From the NCBI GenBank assembly GCA_023387585.1, contig JAEWHZ010000220.1, positions 1 through 8,457 on the forward strand: a DNA stretch of 8,457 nt. Direction: 5' to 3'. Under the pieces are notes generated by a model, which had not been told where the DNA came from, ran no database searches, and was given only the letters and a program-made list of their open reading frames with translations. The stretch comes from Pseudomonadota bacterium. Lineage in GTDB: Bacteria > Pseudomonadota > Alphaproteobacteria > Rhizobiales > Devosiaceae. A program made the position numbers and the translations under genes. Positions 1 through 6,219 of the stretch are shown here, piece after piece (positions within the stretch are counted from its first letter, which is position 1; every line of letters begins with the position of its first letter).

Positions 1-23
1 CTCAACTAGGTTCCGCCTCGCTT

Positions 24-42
24 CGCCGGGGGTTTTCCGGCG
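24..42. other. Short GC-rich hairpin upstream of the tRNA gene
   Basis: CGCCGG (24-29) and CCGGCG (37-42) form a perfect 6-bp stem around the 7-nt loop GGGTTTT. No T-tract follows on either strand, so it is not a convincing intrinsic terminator. It could be the remnant of a transcript end left of the window or part of the tRNA leader. Confidence 0.3.
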
Positions 43-50
43 ATCCCCTT

Positions 51-126
<76 letters not shown>

Positions 127-244
127 ATCTTCATCCCCAAGCGGTCGATGTGACGCGTTTTTCGCGCCCGTTCCTGTCTCCCCACTCAGTAATTGCGTCG
201 TCATTCGCCTAGACGACCGATGAGGACGGAATTTCGTCCGTAGA

Positions 245-256
245 GCCGGATCCGGC
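245..256. repeat. 12-bp perfect palindrome upstream of the EcfG promoter
   Basis: GCCGGATCCGGC is a perfect 12-bp palindrome ending 16 nt before the GGAAC -35 element of the csbD-like gene. Its position would suit an activator or repressor site, but GC-rich palindromes of this size also arise by chance. A second small hairpin, GGACG (224-228) with CGTCC (235-239), lies just upstream. No regulator is recognised. Confidence 0.25.
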
Positions 257-272
257 GGCAGGTTCGTTGCCC

Positions 273-298
273 GGAACCACGCCGCGCCCCCGCCCGTT
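273..298 (+). promoter_or_regulatory. EcfG (general stress response) promoter of the csbD-like gene
   Basis: The sequence shows GGAAC (273-277), a 17-nt spacer, and CGTT (295-298). This matches the consensus recognised by EcfG, the sigma factor released through the PhyR-NepR partner switch in Alphaproteobacteria (GGAAC-N16/17-CGTT). The expected transcription start, about 7 nt after the -10 element, leaves a leader of roughly 25 nt containing the AGGAG ribosome binding site at 318-322. Both elements are exact, and the downstream gene belongs to a stress-induced family. That EcfG actually uses this site is inference. Confidence 0.82.
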
Positions 299-329
299 CT
301 GACTCAACCGACAACACAGGAGATGTGAG

Positions 330-533
330 ATGGCTTGGGACAGAGTCGAAGGCAACTGGAAGCAGTTTTCCGGCAAGGTGAAGGAGCAGTGGGGCAAGCT
401 CACTGATGACGACCTTGCTCAGATCAACGGCAAGCGCGAGCAGCTCGAAGGCAAAATCCAGGAGCGCTACGGCAAGGCCAAGGATGAGGTGAAGAAGGAA
501 ATCGATGACTGGTACGGCCGCCAGTCCTGGTAG
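330..533 (+). CDS. CsbD-family general stress protein (YjbJ-like)
   Basis: This 67-aa, highly charged, mostly helical, probably cytoplasmic protein has no signal peptide or membrane segment. The stretch NWKQFSGKVKEQWGKLTDDD (residues 9-28) and the following GKIQERYGKAKDE (41-53) are close to E. coli YjbJ as I recall it, and the length is typical of the CsbD family. Family members are abundant stress- and stationary-phase-induced proteins in many bacteria, but their molecular function is unknown. The ATG is well supported: AGGAG (318-322) lies 7 nt upstream. A consensus EcfG promoter precedes it, so expression under osmotic, oxidative or starvation stress is expected. It stands alone and converges with the proX-like gene on the other strand. 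Confidence 0.93.
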   Translation: MAWDRVEGNWKQFSGKVKEQWGKLTDDDLAQINGKREQLEGKIQERYGKAKDEVKKEIDDWYGRQSW

Positions 534-585
534 GCTACATCACATCAAAGGCCCCGGGTCGACGAGGTTTTGCCGATACGACTGC

Positions 586-616
586 AAAAATCCGGCGGAC
601 ATGACGGCCGCCGGAT
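586..616 (-). terminator. Rho-independent terminator of the proX-like gene
   Basis: Read on the minus strand, ATCCGGCGG (616-608), a 9-nt loop, and CCGCCGGAT (598-590) form a perfect 9-bp GC-rich stem. It runs directly into a T-tract (590-586). It begins 26 nt after the proX-like stop codon. On the plus strand the stem is followed by TTCAC rather than a T-tract, so it should work poorly, if at all, for the convergent csbD-like transcript. Confidence 0.88.
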
Positions 617-642
617 TCACATAGCATTAGGAGCTTGCCGAA

Positions 643-1698
643 CTACTGCGCTGCAGCAACGGCCTGTTCGATCCAGCCATCAACCGTTTCACGGTTCGCC
701 TCAATATATTCAGCAGCTTGGCGACGAAGGTCCTCTTCGGCGTTTTCGCCGTCGCGCATAGCCGCGTTCTGGGCATAAATGAAGCTGATATCGACCGACG
801 CCAGTTCGAGCATCCGGCGCACTGCGGGATTCTCTTCGAGGAATGCGCTACTCGCAATGGCGCTGATGTCGTTGACCGGCCAGCCAAGCTGGCAGGGATC
901 GGACACGCAGCCGTCCACGCCGGAAACGATGGCCGCGTCGGCCAGCTCCTGCTGTTCCTCGGGCAATTCGATGGAGGGGGTCTCGATCCAGACGACATCC
1001 TCGCCCGGCACCAACTCGTTGACGGTCCAGTTCGGCGTCCAGGTGTAAAAGAATATCGGCTCGCCGCTTTGATAGGCGGCAATCGCATCCGCCATCGAGG
1101 CCGAATACCCGGCCCTGATCTCGTTCACATGGTCTCCCAGTTCGAACGCAGCCATCTGGTAGGTGATCGTCAGTTCGCATCCCCAGCCTGCCGGGCATGC
1201 AACGAGGTCCGCACGCCCGTCCCCATCGCGGTCGAACGCCTGCTTCACCTCATCGCGCTTGAAGTCATCGAGCGAGGTGATGTCCAACGCCTCGGCGGAA
1301 GCACGATCGACCAGATAGCCTTGCAACGCGCCTTGCTCGACCACATGGCCGACGACTTCCACATCATTCGCGACACCGTCGAGATATGTATTGTGTAGCG
1401 GGAACCATCCATAAGGATAAATATCGACGTCGCGCTGCGCCATGGACACGAAAGCCACGGGAAGATCCACGGTGAGCACGTCGAGCGCTTCGTAACCAAG
1501 CTCCTCGAGGAGCTGCGCGTAGATATAAGTAAGAATCCACCCAGTATCATCGCCAGTCGGCTGCGCCAACTGTACAGTCTTTCCTTCTCCAGGAAGCGAT
1601 TCCTGAGCGTATGACGCGGGAACAGTCAATGTAACGGCAGCGGACGTCAGCAGCGAAAGCAGGATCTTTCTATTAAATTTCAAGAATCCGTTCTCCAT
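643..1698 (-). CDS. proX: ProX-like periplasmic glycine betaine-binding protein of an ABC importer
   Basis: This 351-aa OpuAC-type substrate-binding protein should bind glycine betaine, proline betaine or a related quaternary amine in the periplasm for a ProVW-type importer. An N-terminal signal peptide (about residues 1-31, ending PASYA) is visible. The Trp box of E. coli ProX is conserved: YGWFP (W98), GWGC (W172) and YTWTPNW (W220). The spacing is 74 and 48, against 75 and 48 for E. coli W65/W140/W188. C168 and C174 flank the second Trp; an extra Cys pair (C264, C269) is noted in the findings. I chose the ATG at 1698 because the signal peptide begins there. An in-frame GTG at 1746 adds 16 residues and has no well-placed ribosome binding site. 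No ATPase or permease of this type lies nearby, so it is an orphan. By eye its 5' half is less GC-rich than the neighbours. A terminator follows. Confidence 0.93.
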   Translation of the reverse strand: MENGFLKFNRKILLSLLTSAAVTLTVPASYAQESLPGEGKTVQLAQPTGDDTGWILTYIYAQLLEELGYEALDVLTVDLPVAFVSMAQRDVDIYPYGWFPLHNTYLDGVANDVEVVGHVVEQGALQGYLVDRASAEALDITSLDDFKRDEVKQAFDRDGDGRADLVACPAGWGCELTITYQMAAFELGDHVNEIRAGYSASMADAIAAYQSGEPIFFYTWTPNWTVNELVPGEDVVWIETPSIELPEEQQELADAAIVSGVDGCVSDPCQLGWPVNDISAIASSAFLEENPAVRRMLELASVDISFIYAQNAAMRDGENAEEDLRRQAAEYIEANRETVDGWIEQAVAAAQ

Positions 1699-1727
1699 GT
1701 TGATCGTGGACGCGCGAACCCTACGCA

Positions 1728-1755
1728 AATAAACCTGCAGAACCACCCTTGACAG
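1728..1755 (-). promoter_or_regulatory. Possible weak promoter of the proX-like gene
   Basis: On the minus strand, CTGTCA (1755-1750) and TTTATT (1733-1728) are separated by 16 nt, each matching four of six sigma-70 consensus positions. A run of seven A residues (minus strand of 1757-1765 region) lies just upstream and could act as an UP element. Transcription would begin near 1721, about 22 nt before the chosen ATG and downstream of the alternative GTG, which agrees with the ATG start. No EcfG-type -10 is present. The match is weak and chance is possible. Confidence 0.28.
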
Positions 1756-1781
1756 CGATTTTTTTCAGATTTCGTGGCTGG

Positions 1782-1818
1782 CCTGCTTCCTGACTTTGCC
1801 TTCGATGGCCGAAGCAGG
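1782..1818. other. Inverted repeat after the lyase gene
   Basis: CCTGCTTC (1782-1789) and GAAGCAGG (1811-1818) form a perfect 8-bp stem with a 21-nt loop, which itself holds a small GCC/GGC hairpin. It starts 24 nt after the lyase stop codon (minus strand). No U-tract follows on the minus strand, so it is not a canonical terminator. It could protect the transcript 3' end or act with Rho. Confidence 0.35.
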
Positions 1819-1841
1819 TTCCCCCGTCGATAGCCCCTTGG

Positions 1842-3215
1842 TCAGCGACGAGCGCCGTCGCCCTCCGGCGCACCGGACAACAGATCCTCGGCTTCCTCGT
1901 GCACCCAGTCCGTCACCTCGGCCACATAGCGCTTCGGATCGACGAGATCGGAGATATCGAGCTTTGCCGCGGCCGCCGCGACCGCTTCATGGTTCCGGAT
2001 CGCCGCCTCGAAACTGCTGCCCTTGTCCAGCACCGCCGACACCGCGTCATAGAGCACGTGATGCGCGCTGCCCCGGCCGATCAGCGGCGCCAGCTCCATC
2101 ATGATCGCTTCGGACATGATCAGCCCGTTGGTGAGCTGGAAATTGGCCAGCATCCTGTCCTCGTCGACATGCAGGCCGACCACCACCTCATGCCACTTCT
2201 CGGCCAGCGATGCCGCCATCACCGCGATCTCGGGCACGGTCACGTCGGCAAGATTGCTGGTCACCGAATCCGCATCGTTGAGCCGCACCAGGGAGTCGAA
2301 AATGATCGGCACCCGCGCCTTGAGCAGGCGGGCCACGCCGATGATGTTGTTGGCGCGGGTCGGGTTTCGCTTCTGGGCCATGGTCGAGCTGCCGACGATG
2401 CCGTATTCGTGTCGCTCATGCACCTCGGCGATCTCGGTGCGCTGCAGGAACGACACCTCGCCCGCCATCTTCTCGATCAGGCCGGCGAAGACGCCCAGCG
2501 CGGCCATGTAGGATGCCACGCCGTCGAAATTGCTGCGCGCCGCGACGCGCGTGGGCGCCAGCCCGAGAATGGCCGCCGCCCGCGCCTGCACCTCCCGGCC
2601 ACGCCCGCCCATGGCGCCGAACGTGCCGGCCGCGCCGCCGTAATGAGCGGTCAACGCGTCCTTCGACAGATCATCGAGCCTTGCCTTCTGGCGCTCGAGT
2701 TCGACGGCCCATCCCGCGAGCTTGTAGCCGAAGGTTACCGGCACTGCATGCTGACCGTGGGTACGGCCGGCCTGGATGGTGCCGGCGTGCTGTCGGGCGA
2801 TCCGGGCCAGCTCCAGAATGCTCCTGTCGAGATCGCGCATGATGTTGGCATGCGTGTTCCGAAGCTGTAGCGCGGCGCCGGTCTCGAAGATGTTCTGGGT
2901 GGTTATGCCCCAATGGAGGTAGCCGGCGACGTCCGGCGGGCACATGGCCTCGAACTGGTGCAGGAACGGCACCAGCGGATGCAGGATCGTCCCCACCTCC
3001 CGCGCCATGCTTTCGAGATCGAATTTTTCCACCTGCACATGCTGGCGCATGAGCCCGGCTGTGTCGGCGGGGATGATCCCCAGTTCCCCCTGGGCCTGGG
3101 CCAGTGCGAACTCGGCCTCCATCCAGGCTTCGATCGTTGCCCGGTCGCTCCACAGCGCCACGGCCTCCGCGCTGAACCATCCACGGGTAATGGCGGAATG
3201 AAACATATCGAACAT
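1842..3215 (-). CDS. Adenylosuccinate lyase/fumarase-superfamily lyase, substrate unknown
   Basis: This 457-aa cytoplasmic enzyme belongs to the all-helical tetrameric superfamily that removes an amine or hydroxyl beta to a carboxylate, often releasing fumarate. It carries the three conserved regions: HWGITTQN (101-108), GRTHGQHAVPVT (150-161), and the mobile-loop signature GSSTMAQKRNP (275-285), which holds the catalytic serine pair S276/S277. H101 and H153 are the likely active-site histidines. Two details differ from housekeeping PurB and from PcaB: TTQN replaces the usual TS-x-D, and MAQ replaces the usual MPxK loop start. I therefore do not call it purB. Its place after a catabolic importer operon favours a dedicated degradative role, for example cleaving an N-substituted aspartate or a muconate-like acid; this is inference. 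Ribosome binding before the ATG at 3215 looks weak, and a palindromic repeat lies 28 nt upstream. Confidence 0.88.
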   Translation of the reverse strand: MFDMFHSAITRGWFSAEAVALWSDRATIEAWMEAEFALAQAQGELGIIPADTAGLMRQHVQVEKFDLESMAREVGTILHPLVPFLHQFEAMCPPDVAGYLHWGITTQNIFETGAALQLRNTHANIMRDLDRSILELARIARQHAGTIQAGRTHGQHAVPVTFGYKLAGWAVELERQKARLDDLSKDALTAHYGGAAGTFGAMGGRGREVQARAAAILGLAPTRVAARSNFDGVASYMAALGVFAGLIEKMAGEVSFLQRTEIAEVHERHEYGIVGSSTMAQKRNPTRANNIIGVARLLKARVPIIFDSLVRLNDADSVTSNLADVTVPEIAVMAASLAEKWHEVVVGLHVDEDRMLANFQLTNGLIMSEAIMMELAPLIGRGSAHHVLYDAVSAVLDKGSSFEAAIRNHEAVAAAAAKLDISDLVDPKRYVAEVTDWVHEEAEDLLSGAPEGDGARR

Positions 3216-3243
3216 GGCAGGCCCCGAAACTTGGAAAAGAACC

Positions 3244-3347
3244 AGAGCATTTCCTGTTCTGATTGAATCAGAACAGGAGCTCTAAATTGTTGTCTTGTCG
3301 TGCGGTCGAACCGGAAAAGTCTGCAACTTTTCCTGACCGCACTCTAG
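3244..3347. repeat. Rhizobial-type intergenic palindromic repeat (two-hairpin element, about 104 bp)
   Basis: The element is bounded by AGAGCA on the left and CTCTAG on the right. Hairpin 1 has outer arms AGAGC (3244-3248) and GCTCT (3279-3283) and perfect 13-bp inner arms TCCTGTTCTGATT (3252-3264) and AATCAGAACAGGA (3266-3278) around one G. Hairpin 2 has outer arms GTGCGGTC (3300-3307) and GACCGCAC (3335-3342) and inner arms GGAAAAGT (3313-3320) and ACTTTTCC (3326-3333). I recognise the style from dispersed non-coding repeats in Rhizobiales genomes. It fills almost the whole gap between the ABC ATPase and the lyase, and its CTAG end supplies the ATPase stop codon. No second copy was seen in this window, so repetition genome-wide is inferred. 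Confidence 0.8.
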
Positions 3348-4423
3348 CGCGCGACCGCGTGCGCGACGGTCACGGAGACACCGACACGCTGGTCGACCTC
3401 GAGGTCCTGCACCTTGTGCGAGGCAAGCTCGACCCGCATCGGGCCCAGCGCCTCGGCGTCGAGCTCGATCAGCACCGAGGTGCCCTGGAAAACCAGATCG
3501 GTGATGGTCGCGCCGCACACGGCATCGGCCTGACGTTCGGGCACGATCTCCACATGCTCGGGCCGGATGCACAGCCAGATCGGACTTCCCTGTCCCCCCA
3601 CATTGCCCGCTACCGTGTCGAGCGGAACCACGACATCGCCGCCCACCCTGGCCACTGCCTTGGAGCCGTCGCGCATGATCTCGGCCGCAACCAGGTTGTT
3701 GGCACCGACGAAGCGCGCGGCGAACTCCGTGCCCGGCTCGTTGTAGAGCTGTTTGGGCGAGCCGACCTGCTCGACCTGGCCGGCATTCATCAGCACGATG
3801 CGGTCGCTCATCACCAGCGCTTCGATCTGGTCGTGGGTGACGAAGATCGTCGTTTGCTGCGACTTGCGCTGGATGTTGCGCAGATCGAGCCGAACCTCCT
3901 CGCGCAGCTTGGCGTCGAGATTGGACAAGGGCTCGTCGAGCAGCACCAGGTCCGGCGAGAAAGCGAGCGCCCGTGCCACGGCGACGCGCTGCTGCTGGCC
4001 GCCGCTGAGTTGCTCGGGCTTGCGGTCGGCCATGGCCTGCAAGCGCACCAGCGCCAGCATCTCGTCGACGCGCTCGTTCTGCCGCGACTTCGACCAGCCG
4101 CGCATGCGCAGGCCGAAAGCGACGTTCTCGCGCACCGTCATATGCGGGAACAGCGCGTAGTTCTGGAACACCAGGCCGATATTGCGCTTGTTCGGCGGCA
4201 ACTGGTCCACCCGCCGGTCGTCGAAGAAGATCTCGCCCGAATCCTGGGTCAGCAGGCCCGACACGATCTTGAGCGTCGTGGTCTTTCCACATCCGCTCGG
4301 GCCGAGGAAAGTAATGAACTCCCCGGCCTCTATATCGAGGGATATGCCCTTGAGAGCCTGGAATGTACCGAATTTCTTCTGAAGATTGCTCAGACGAACC
4401 GGGCGCGCCAATTCTAGGGACAT
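3344..4423 (-). CDS. ABC importer ATPase, PotA/UgpC-like with TOBE domain
   Basis: This 359-aa nucleotide-binding subunit energises the importer encoded just upstream. All motifs are intact: Walker A GPSGCGKTT (41-49), Q-loop Q87 in VFQNYALFPH, signature LSGGQQQR (139-146), Walker B LVLLDEP (159-165), and switch H197 in VTHDQ. Residues from about 240 to the end form a C-terminal region of TOBE type, with IRPEHVEI (286-293), as in polyamine, sugar and ferric importers of the CUT1/POPT/FeT groups. The start is firm: AGGAAGG (minus strand of 4437-4431) lies 7 nt before the ATG and overlaps the last codons of the preceding permease, with only 2 nt between that stop and this ATG, so translation is probably coupled. 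The TAG stop lies inside the palindromic repeat. The substrate cannot be deduced from this subunit. Confidence 0.95.
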   Translation of the reverse strand: MSLELARPVRLSNLQKKFGTFQALKGISLDIEAGEFITFLGPSGCGKTTTLKIVSGLLTQDSGEIFFDDRRVDQLPPNKRNIGLVFQNYALFPHMTVRENVAFGLRMRGWSKSRQNERVDEMLALVRLQAMADRKPEQLSGGQQQRVAVARALAFSPDLVLLDEPLSNLDAKLREEVRLDLRNIQRKSQQTTIFVTHDQIEALVMSDRIVLMNAGQVEQVGSPKQLYNEPGTEFAARFVGANNLVAAEIMRDGSKAVARVGGDVVVPLDTVAGNVGGQGSPIWLCIRPEHVEIVPERQADAVCGATITDLVFQGTSVLIELDAEALGPMRVELASHKVQDLEVDQRVGVSVTVAHAVAR

Positions 4424-4425
4424 AT

Positions 4426-5247
4426 TCAGCCCTTCCTGGAAATATTGCTGCCGACCAGATATTTTGGTCCGATTACGAGGGCTACGAAGGCGTAGAACGC
4501 GATGGCGATGTAGATCATGATCGAGGCCATCGCGACCGAATGCGGCAGGATGCCCCGATCCACGATGTCCGAGAACAGGCGCACCGCGATCGGGGTGGCA
4601 TTGGGCCCCGAGATGAAGAACAAAAGCTCGAAGGTGACCATGTTGGCGATGAAGATGAACAGCGCCGCCGTCGCAAGGCCGGGTGCCATCAGAGGCAGGA
4701 CCACGAGGGTGAAGGCCCGCAGTTTGCTCGCGCCCAGCGTTTCCGCCGCCAGCTCATATTCTTCCGGCAGGCCTTCGAGCAATGCCTCGGAAAACCGCAA
4801 TCCCATGGACAGGCTGAGCGCCGTCAGCGCCGCCAAGAGGCCGAACGCGGTCCGTGCCAGTCCGATCTGCAGATAGAGTGTCAGCAGCGCGATGCCGAGG
4901 ATGATGTGCGGCACAACATCGGGCAGCAGCACCAGATTGCTCAGGATGCGGCGCTCCCTGAGACGCCCGCGCACCATGGCCCAGGCAGCGGGCACCGAGA
5001 CCAGAAGCGCGACACCGGTAGCGATCAGCGCCATCTGCACCGTGAACCACAGTGAGTCCCAATAGCGGCGTGGAATGTTCTCATAGGCCGAGAAGCTGAG
5101 ATTGGAGACATCGGCCGTGATGGAGATCGTTCCCTGGAACGATGCGAACAGGATGAGCAGAAGCGGGAATATGAGCCACAGGATGATGGCGGAGACATAG
5201 GTCGTCCACCCCAGGCCAGCGGCGAAACGGGTCAGTCCGCGCAGCAT
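4426..5247 (-). CDS. ABC importer permease, PotC-like
   Basis: This 273-aa inner-membrane permease has about six hydrophobic segments (near residues 15-37, 65-90, 101-128, 132-152, 183-212 and 234-262). The cytoplasmic EAA coupling loop is clear: ELAAETLGASKLRAF (165-179), followed by VVLPLMAPG, which docks on the ATPase. Length and motif match the second permease of polyamine/2-aminoethylphosphonate-type systems. I placed the start at the ATG at 5247, two bases after the upstream permease stop (TGA-TC-ATG), with a GAAGAAGAG ribosome-binding stretch inside the end of the previous gene. The reading frame stays open far upstream to 6174, but that extension overlaps the first permease in another frame, has shadow-like Arg/His-rich composition, and is not real. 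Confidence 0.94.
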   Translation of the reverse strand: MLRGLTRFAAGLGWTTYVSAIILWLIFPLLLILFASFQGTISITADVSNLSFSAYENIPRRYWDSLWFTVQMALIATGVALLVSVPAAWAMVRGRLRERRILSNLVLLPDVVPHIILGIALLTLYLQIGLARTAFGLLAALTALSLSMGLRFSEALLEGLPEEYELAAETLGASKLRAFTLVVLPLMAPGLATAALFIFIANMVTFELLFFISGPNATPIAVRLFSDIVDRGILPHSVAMASIMIYIAIAFYAFVALVIGPKYLVGSNISRKG

Positions 5248-5249
5248 GA

Positions 5250-6143
5250 TCAGGCTCTTCTTCCGAAACGGTTGAGGAATATCTGGGTGCCGGCCGTGAT
5301 CGAGATCGCGATGACCGTCACGATGATCGCCTGCGCATAGGCGAGATGGTGCTGCTGCAAGGTCAGCAGATTGCTCGCGATCACCACCGAGATCATGTAG
5401 GGCACCCGGCCGCTGAGGATGACCGGCACGGAATAGGCGGTGATGATCGAGGTGAAGATCAACGCGCTCGCGGCGATGAGCCCGGGAATGGAAAGCGGCA
5501 GCGTGATGGTGAAGAAGGCGCGCAGCGGCGAGGCGCCCATGCTGACGGCCGCCTGCTCGAGCTGGCGGTCGACCGACATCAAGACGCCGGTGAGCACGGC
5601 TGCGGCGACCACGATGCCGGAATAGCCGAAGGCGATCGCCTGGCCCGGCCAGTCGAACAGGAAGAACAGCGGGCCGGACACGATGCCGAGCGAATTCAGC
5701 GCCTGGATCAGAACACCGGTCGTCGGTGCCATCAGCAGGATCATCGCATAGGCCACCACCACGAAGGGCAACATGCGTGGAATGCTGATCACAGGCAGGA
5801 CGATGTTCCGCAGGACGGTCTTGCGTGCCAGCAAATAGGCCAGCGGCATGGCCAGGATGATGGAAACCACGGTAACGCCGCCCGCCAGCCCCAGCGTCGT
5901 GCCGAGCGTGCGCATGAAGAACGGGTCGGTGAACGACGCGATGTAGTAGCGCAGCGTCGGCATGCGCGTGCCCTGGTCGACCAGGCTGAGATAGAGCAGC
6001 AGGCCCATGGGCACGAGCGTGACCCCGACGGTCACGGCAAGAGCGGGAAGCGCGCACAGACGATAGAATATCTGGCGTCGCAGGTTTCGGCTCCGGCTGA
6101 GCCGCGTGTCGACCATAGGGTCGGAAACGATGTCTTGGGCCAC
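5250..6143 (-). CDS. ABC importer permease, PotB-like
   Basis: This 297-aa inner-membrane permease starts with a basic cytoplasmic N-terminus (about residues 1-28), then has about six hydrophobic segments, the first near 29-53. The EAA-type loop is LEQAAVSMGASPLRAF (195-210), followed by TLPLSIPG. With the downstream permease it should form the heterodimeric channel. Two separate permeases, rather than one fused protein of about 500 residues as in many ferric systems, point to the polyamine/aminoethylphosphonate-like branch. The start is uncertain: the GTG at 6143 has only a weak AGGCAG about 8 nt upstream, and an in-frame ATG at 6116 (residue 10) has none. The 76-nt gap before it contains a strong hairpin that may lower its expression relative to the binding protein. 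Confidence 0.93.
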   Translation of the reverse strand: MAQDIVSDPMVDTRLSRSRNLRRQIFYRLCALPALAVTVGVTLVPMGLLLYLSLVDQGTRMPTLRYYIASFTDPFFMRTLGTTLGLAGGVTVVSIILAMPLAYLLARKTVLRNIVLPVISIPRMLPFVVVAYAMILLMAPTTGVLIQALNSLGIVSGPLFFLFDWPGQAIAFGYSGIVVAAAVLTGVLMSVDRQLEQAAVSMGASPLRAFFTITLPLSIPGLIAASALIFTSIITAYSVPVILSGRVPYMISVVIASNLLTLQQHHLAYAQAIIVTVIAISITAGTQIFLNRFGRRA

Positions 6144-6179
6144 AGCGATATCTGCCTGATACGGGGTCGGTCAATAAGA

Positions 6180-6205
6180 CGGCAGCGGCCTTTCGGCCGC
6201 TGCCG
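6180..6205 (-). promoter_or_regulatory. Intra-operon mRNA hairpin between binding protein and permease genes
   Basis: The arms CGGCAGCGGCC (6180-6190) and GGCCGCTGCCG (6195-6205) form a perfect 11-bp stem with a 4-nt loop. On the transcribed (minus) strand the loop reads GAAA, a stable GNRA tetraloop. The stem lies 14 nt after the binding-protein stop codon and is followed by TCTTATTG, too poor in U for a strong terminator. Such hairpins after binding-protein genes commonly protect the upstream mRNA or cause partial termination, giving more binding protein than permease. The structure is seen directly; the function is inferred. Confidence 0.7.
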
Positions 6206-6219
6206 GAACGCGGGGGCGC

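Noticed and set aside
217..246. Possible hammerhead ribozyme core (CGATGAG followed by a small stem)
   Set aside because: The GATGAG and the following GGACG/CGTCC stem resemble the start of a hammerhead core, but the required GAAA-type strand after the stem is absent (CGTAGAG instead), and the flanking helices do not form.
1749..1780. TTGACA on the plus strand as a promoter -35 box
   Set aside because: TTGACA occurs at 1749-1754, but no acceptable -10 follows at 16-18 nt and there is no plus-strand gene downstream.
1782..1818. Intrinsic terminator of the lyase operon
   Set aside because: The 8-bp inverted repeat is real, but its loop is 21 nt and no U-tract follows on the transcribed strand, so I list it only as an inverted repeat.
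1899..2870. Long plus-strand open frame opposite the lyase gene
   Set aside because: It is antisense to a well-supported enzyme gene, rich in His, Arg, Gly and Asp as expected of a mirror frame in GC-rich DNA, and matches no family I recognise.
3263..4417. Long plus-strand open frame opposite the ABC ATPase gene
   Set aside because: It covers the ATPase gene in antisense and has shadow-like composition with no recognisable domain. Its first part also runs through the palindromic repeat.
5248..6174. N-terminal extension that would make the second permease a 582-aa fusion protein
   Set aside because: The extension overlaps the first permease in another frame and is Arg/His-rich without membrane segments. 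The ATG at 5247 directly after the upstream stop is the natural start.
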